Shown here one piece after another: positions 58,436 through 64,000 of a DNA stretch of 64,000 nucleotides (position 1 is its first letter; each line of letters begins with the position of its first letter). This DNA is from Motacilla alba alba (taxonomy: Eukaryota; Chordata; Aves; Passeriformes; Motacillidae). The position numbers were made by a program, and so were the translations under genes. The notes under the pieces are model-generated. The model worked only from the letters and a program-made list of their open reading frames with translations, was not told the origin of the DNA and made no database searches. The DNA lies in assembly GCF_015832195.1 (NCBI RefSeq), contig NC_052016.1, positions 27,921,129-27,985,128 of the forward strand. Direction: 5' to 3'.

Positions 58436-60895
58436 TCATTGCCCTCCTCTAGACGTACTCAAGTGTCTCAATGTCCTTCCCAAACTGAGGGGCCAGAACT
58501 GGACACAGCACTCAAGGTGTGGCCTCACCAGGGCCGAGTACAGAGTACAGGGGAAGAATGACCTCCCTGGTCCTGCTGGCCACACTATTCCTGATCCATT
58601 GGCCTTGGCCAGCAGGGCCAAGTCATTGGCCTTCTTGGCTACCAGGGCACACTGCTGGCTCATGTTCAGTCAGCTGTTGACCAGTACCCCCAGGTCCTCT
58701 TCCACCTGGGCACTGTCCAGCCACACCATCCCTAGCCTATAACACTGCAGGGGGTTATTGTGGCCAAAATTCAGGACTCGGCACTTGGACTTACTAAACT
58801 TCATCCTATTGGACTTTGCCCATCCATCCAACCATTCCAAGTCTCTCTGCAGAGCCCTCCTACCTTCCAGCAGATCAACACATGCTCCCAGCTTAGTGTC
58901 ATCTGCAAATCTACTAATGAAAGACTCAACACCCTCATCCATGTCATCAATAAAAATATTGAACAAAACTGGCCCCAGCACAGACTCCTGGGGACACCAC
59001 TGGTGACCAGCCCCCAGCTGGATGCAGCACCGTTCACCACTGCTCTCTATGCCTGGCCATCCAGCCAGTTCTTAACCCAGCAAAGAGTATCCTGTCCAAC
59101 TGGGCTGCCAGCTTTTCCAGGAGTGTGCTGTGAGAGACAGTGTCAAAGGCCTTGCTGAAGTCCAAATAGACAACATCCACAGCCTTTTCTGCATCCACCA
59201 GGCAGGTGACCTCGTCATAAAAGGAGACCAGGTTGGTCAAACACGACCTACCCCTCCTAAACCCATGCTGGGTGGGTCTGATACCCTGGCCATCCTGTAA
59301 GAGCTGCGTGGTGACACTCAGTACAAATTGTTCCATAACCTTACCAGGTACAGAGGTCAGGCTGACTGGCCTATAATCACTAGGATCCTCCTTCCCACCC
59401 TTGTTGTGGATGGGTGTCACATTGGCCAGCTTCCAGTCATCCAGAACCTCACCAGCAAGCCAGGACTGTTAGTAAATAATGGAGAGTGGCTTTGCAAGAT
59501 CATCTGCCAGCTCCCTCATCACCCTGGGGTGGATCCCATCTGGTCCCATTGATTTATGAATATCCAAGTGTCTCAGCAGTTCTCTGACTGTCTCCCCCTG
59601 GATAACAGAGGGACCATTCTGCTCCCTGATACCATCAACCAACCTAGGAGGACAGTTGTCCTGAAGACAAGTCATCTTCCCACTAAAAACTGAGGCTAAG
59701 AAGCATTTCTGCCTTCTCCTCATCTGCAATTACTAAGTTCCCTTCTGCATCTAATAAAGAACAAAGGTTGGTCTTACCCTTCTTTTTACCACTAAAATAT
59801 TTTTAAAAACAGTTTTTATTATCCTTTACAAAAGTTACCATTTAAAGCTTTCAAACTGAGCTTTGGCCTCCCTAATTTTTATCCTGCATGTTTTAGTAGC
59901 CCTCTTAAATGCTTCCTGAGATACCTCACCCTCCTTACAAAGATGATACATCCTCTTTTTATTCCCAAATTCCTCCAAATCCTCCTTGTCCATCTAGACT
60001 GGACATTTGCCTCATTGACTTGTCTTTCAGCACACAGGGACAGTCTGTTCCTGTGCCCTCAAGACCTCTGTTTTGAAGCATGCCAACCTTTCCTGGACTC
60101 TGTTGTTTTTAAGGGCTGCTTCCCAAGGAACTCTCTGAATAAGTCTCCTGAATTGGCCAAAGTCTGCCCTCCAAAAGCCCAATGTAAAAGTCTTATTGAT
60201 GTTCCTCCTGATTTTACCAAATATCAAGAATACTATAATTTCATGATCACTGTGCCCCAAGCAGTCTCCAACCACCACATCTCCCATGAGCCCATTTCTA
60301 TTTGCAAACAACAGATCCAACATAGTCCCTCCCCGTCAGGGCTCACTCACCAGCTGTGACAAAAAGTTGTCCTCCACACACTCTAAAAATTTCCTGGACT
60401 GCCTTTTTCCATCTGTATTAAGTTCCCAACAAATGTTCAGCAGGTTAAAATCTCTACAAGAACAAGGGCTGATGATCCTGAAACATTGTCTAGCTGCTTA
60501 TAGAATGAGTTGTCCACCTCTTCTTCCTGGTGGGGTGGATGATAACAGAATGATATCCCAGTAAGATATCAGCCTTTTTAGCCTTCCCCTTAATTCTTAC
60601 CCATAGGCACCAGCTTCATCATCATTAGTTTCAATACCTATGACTTCCAAGGCCTCCATAATATAAAGGGCCACCCCTAGACCTCTTCTCTCTCTCCTGT
60701 CTTGTAGCCATCCAGTGCAGCACTCCAGCCATGTGACTCATCCCACCATGTTTCTGTGATGGTAACTACATCGCAGCTCTGCTGCTGAACCATGGCCTTC
60801 AGCTCTTCTTGTTTGTTACCCATGCTACATACATTGATATACATGCACCTCAGCTGGGCCACTGATTTCATCCCTGACTCAGGCTTACCACCCAT
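58436..60895 (-). pseudogene. Broken CR1 ORF2 (endonuclease and reverse transcriptase)
   Basis: ORF2 encodes the enzymes that nick genomic DNA and copy CR1 RNA at the target. Reading right to left, the endonuclease start has CMYINVCSMGNKQEEL and the conserved TETWWDESHGWS (60677-60895). The endonuclease end has the catalytic GHSDH (60027-60323). The RT entry has SMGPDGIHPRVMRELADDLA (59469-59729). The RT fingers and palm have YRPVSL, QHGFRRGRSCLTNL and the palm Asp block VVYLDFSKAFDTVSH (59034-59420). Then come [15 protein letters not shown] and the catalytic FADD box (58670-58981). The C-terminal [10 protein letters not shown] lies at 58436-58663. The catalytic residues survive but lie in different frames, so no intact enzyme is made. 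Confidence 0.92.
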
Positions 60896-60939
60896 GGGCC
60901 TGCTTCAAGACAGCCCAGCTGCATCCCCTTCCCCCTTCA

Positions 60940-61519
60940 AATCTAGTTTAAAGCCCTCTCAACAAGTTCTGCTGGTTCATGAGCTGCCCTTAAGAGAGAG
61001 ATGGAGCCCATCCAGTTCCAGCAGGCCAGGTGCCATAAAAGTTGCCCCATGATTGAAGAATCCAAAATTCTTCCAATGACACCAGCCCTTGAGCCACTTG
61101 TTGATAATGTGGGCTCTCCTATTCCTTTCACAATTTTTTCTCAGGCACCAAAGGGACTGAGGAAAAATCTATCTGTGCTCCTGCCCTATCAACCACTTGA
61201 CCCAGTGCCCTAAAGTCCCTTTTAATTGTCCTGACACTCCTCTTTCCAATCTCATCACTGCCAGCTTGGAGTATCAGTAGTGGGTAATAATCAGAGGTCT
61301 GAATCAGCCCAGGAAGTTTCTCAGTGCTATCCCATACCCAGGCCCCAGGGAGGCAGCAGACTTCCCTGTGGGGTGGGTCTGGTCGACATATGGGGCCCTC
61401 TGTTCCCCTCTTCTTAGATGGTTTATGTTCCTTAGAAGCTGCCTGGTTCTGGGGCAGATCAACACAAAAAAAGAGCCATCCTCCATCCTCTTTGCCTGTT
61501 GCGGCAAAGATTCTGACAA
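60940..61519 (-). pseudogene. CR1 ORF1 esterase-domain remnant
   Basis: This is the C-terminal half of CR1 ORF1, in pieces. The stretch around 61244-61310 reads TSDYYPLL followed by QAGSDE, where functional elements have the HVGTND-type SGNH block, so that block is altered. Nearer the end the catalytic-type DGLH is preserved (complement of 61001-61012). The last codons ELVERALN end just before ORF2. A frame at 61304-61519 covers the preceding segment. Frameshifts separate these parts. The ORF1 N-terminus is absent. Confidence 0.78.
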
Positions 61520-61530
61520 GACAGTAGGTG

Positions 61531-63186
61531 TAAGTAGCTACTCATGGGAAAATATTAACAACTGATCTATGACCAGAACCAGCCTGCATGACTTGGACAT
61601 GCAGGACAGTGAAGCATGTTAATATGACACACTCAGAAGTGTGCCTTTTCTGCCCTTTGTGAGTGCTGAGTGTAACAGAGGATATTTTCAACCCCTCAAA
61701 AATCTGGTTTCTTCCAGCAGAAACAGTATTAACATGCTGAAAGGGTGATGACTAATGCTGGACAAATTAATTTTGTTGCAACATTTGTTTTATGAAAAGC
61801 CTTAAATGAACCTATTTATTTTATTTTCAGAAAGCATTGCTCCTTACTGATGACTGACTTTTACTGATGGCATCCTTAGAAACCCACAAATGATTGGTTT
61901 GGGGATTGTCAATGTGTCTATTTGCAGGTGATGAAGAAAGGAAGTAAATAAAAATACGATTTGACATTTCATTAGTAATGCTATAGATGGCTGTGCACGG
62001 AACAGAGGCAATGAATATTGCACCTGCTGGAGTGCAAGCAATAAAGGCAAATGCATAGCCTGCTCTGACCTCTAGCCTTCATTACCCAGAACAATATGCT
62101 GTTCCCAGTATCCAAAATCTTACTATGCCTGTGATAGCAGCAACCAGTGGCTGGATTTACATCTACCCAGCCGGAGCTAAATTGCTATGATTCAGCTACC
62201 TCCTTCCTTTCTCTCTTGAACATAACCTGTCTTCTAGCTAGACTGCTGCCTTTCCAGTTGGGAATAAGCCACTGTTTTAAAGAAAAAGAACTGTGTGGGT
62301 GGAATGAAATGCTTGCAGGATACGGTGCTCTGCCATTTAGATTTTTTTCCCCTTATAAAGAGAGGGTGCAAAAAGGCACCGGCATCCAAAGCACAAACCC
62401 AAGTGTGCAGCTGCATCTTTGAGCTTCTTTGTTGACCATTTAGCTAACTAGATTTAAAAAAAGATTGAAATTTCCAGACTAACTACAAGAAATCTGTGGT
62501 GACTAGTCCAAATATTTTAATGATAACAAAGATTAACAGTAAAGTAAAATTCCTCAATAAAGATTGTGGCAATTCATGCAATTTACAGTCGTATAAAGAA
62601 GATGAGACTTTGACCCTGTATGAACACATAATCAATCAGTGAGCTACCCTATGAACAAAAAGCCATTTCCTTGTACTTGATACTTGAGGAAATTATGAGA
62701 AAATGACATGTTTTGTATAAAACAGAGTGCAAAGGCCTGTGCCTGGAAGGAAAGGTTACATGCACAACCTATTATTAAGAAGAACTTTACTTTTCTGCTG
62801 GTCATCTAGTTCTTAATTTCTTAAAAATAAGAGCATCTATTAAACATTGTTAGTTTTCTTTATAGTGGAAGTGATAAAAATTCTTTCCTAGCTCCATTCT
62901 TGTGTGAGACATTCACATTTGACTCTAACAGGACCAGTGGGCAATCTCAGTGAGAAGTGCACTGGGACAAGGTAGCATGTGGAGTTCACCAATAGTGAAC
63001 TTTCCTCGTTTCTCCTGGCAGAGAGAGCTGAGCTCAGCCAAGTAACATAATCTCCCTGTCCCACAAACCATCCAGCTGGGTATATTATCATGGAAAGTAT
63101 AAAGCTGTTCATGAAATGGCTGAGGCTTTGTAAAGATATGGGCTTATATTGACTAAGAAAATAAGCTTTATGTTTGTGCCAATCTA
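61531..63186. other. Unique noncoding sequence
   Basis: No exon is recognised beyond the CR1 5' truncation point. Frames are below 95 codons and unrecognised. Confidence 0.4.
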
Positions 63187-63208
63187 GAGAGAGAGAGAGA
63201 GAGAGAGA
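63187..63208. repeat. (GA)11 microsatellite
   Basis: Eleven uninterrupted GA dinucleotides follow TCTAGA. They produce the Ser-Leu repeat in the antisense 114-codon frame (62888-63232), which is therefore unlikely to be real. Confidence 0.95.
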
Positions 63209-64000
63209 TACATAGTGAGTATACTTACACACTTATCTATGTATACATAAGAATAGATATAAAGATATAAAATACATAAACATGATATATCCTTCTTTAC
63301 CAGTGGGCAACAGAATATTTATTTTGGGTCCAGAAACTCCCATCTCTCTTTGGAGAGCTGACCAGTCTCTGAGAACATCTGCTTTCTGGCTTAGCTCTCT
63401 CTCTTCCTCTTTTACTTCCCTCCAAAGAACAAATTAATTAAGGCCTTGTTCCAGTGTGGATGGAAGTCAATTCTCTCATTGACTTGGTTGTTCACATATA
63501 CACAAACACCTTTACAGGAAACAATTAAATGGCATATGGGAAACTTGTTTTAAGGCATGACCTGATGGTGATGATGAGAAAACTAAACAGTCCTTCCCTG
63601 GAAGCTAGTGAGGAGTAACTATGCTGATGGAAGCACTGCCTAGGTGCTGCATTAATGGCACAGCCCTTCCTAGAGGCTCAGGCAATGCTCAAAACATTTG
63701 GCACAAGCTTTACTACCTGGCCACGAATGCACATCCAAAGTTATTCTATTGGTATTTCACTTTCAGCTTAACCTTGCTCTCAGCTTAACCTTGCTCTCCA
63801 ATTTGAAGGATTATTTCAGACAGTGAGGAACAGAGCTACCAGTAGTGATCTCTAAGACTGCACTTAGGGTACCTGGTAGTACAGCATTTATGGCACTTAT
63901 CAGATGGGTAAGAGACACAAGCAAATTCACTCAGGTATAAAGCGGAGCTAAACCACAGTCCCTGTAGATAGGTACAAGATGTGATCACAGAGTTCTAAGA
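63209..64000. other. Unique noncoding sequence to window end
   Basis: No gene is recognised. It contains an AT-rich run with repeated ATA-type words (63225-63290) and a 17-bp tandem duplication at 63764-63797. Confidence 0.4.
63764..63797. repeat. 17-bp tandem duplication
   Basis: The unit CAGCTTAACCTTGCTCT occurs twice in succession without mismatch. The exactness points to a recent slippage or repair event. Confidence 0.95.

Larger units (their letters stand above)
58019..61530 (-). mobile_element. Long, nearly complete CR1 LINE copy
   Basis: About 3.5 kb of CR1 lies on the minus strand, the longest transposon in the window. From left to right on the plus strand there is the 3' tail (58019-58430), ORF2 read backwards (about 58436-60900), and the ORF1 esterase region (about 60940-61530). 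Full-length CR1 elements are about 4.5 kb, so the 5' UTR and the first part of ORF1 are missing, as in ordinary 5' truncation. ORF2 is broken by frameshifts and stops, so the copy cannot move on its own. It inserted next to an older CR1 tail (57846-58018). It served as the internal reference for interpreting the copy at 22530-25425. Confidence 0.95.

Overview
The window looks like vertebrate nuclear DNA from a bird, perhaps a passerine. This rests on repeat content: several CR1 LINE copies, including one about 3.5 kb long with recognisable endonuclease and reverse transcriptase blocks, and five avian-type endogenous retrovirus LTRs. Outside three short islands the sequence is CpG-poor and moderately AT-rich, with no bacterial-style gene packing. 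I recognise no host protein-coding exon, tRNA, rRNA or CRISPR array. Almost every open frame is short and looks like chance or repeat-derived translation. The only frames with recognisable protein homology are broken CR1 ORF1 and ORF2 remnants.

Layout. From 1 to 12.8 kb the sequence is mostly unique, with a minus-strand CR1 tail (465-600), an old plus-strand CR1 fragment (2985-3368), a (TTG)12 microsatellite (7555-7590) and a cluster of four AP-1 heptamers (10296-10887). CpG island A lies at 12.86-13.16 kb, followed by another CR1 tail. From 21.7 to 25.4 kb is a repeat complex: a plus-strand LTR (21692-22231), then a minus-strand CR1 (22530-25425) interrupted by two separate solo LTRs (22670-23302 and 24307-24693), each between 6-bp target duplications. 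CpG island B is at 29.29-29.64 kb. From 29.9 to 42.3 kb the sequence is quiet, with a (TTTG)n repeat at 37.96 kb and a 35-bp tandem duplication at 35.47 kb. CpG island C is at 44.6-44.9 kb, followed by a CR1 tail (45301-45857) and two abutting minus-strand LTRs (46773-47444 with a perfect GTAAGT duplication, and about 47452-48495). From 48.5 to 57.8 kb the sequence is unique, with a CpG-retaining patch at 52.68-52.98 kb. A short CR1 fragment then abuts the long CR1 (58019-61530). The last 2.5 kb is unique with a (GA)n repeat.

Reading the parts together, this is an intergenic or intronic stretch whose plausible host functions are regulatory: three CpG islands, five CTCF-like motifs (two inside islands), and the AP-1 cluster. 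The transposons record layered insertion. CR1 copies came first, LTRs then landed in one of them, and LTR-LTR recombination appears to have removed the proviral interiors, because no gag, pol or env remnant was seen beside any LTR. I found no undescribed multi-gene system. All coordinates of degraded repeats are approximate unless a target duplication fixes them.
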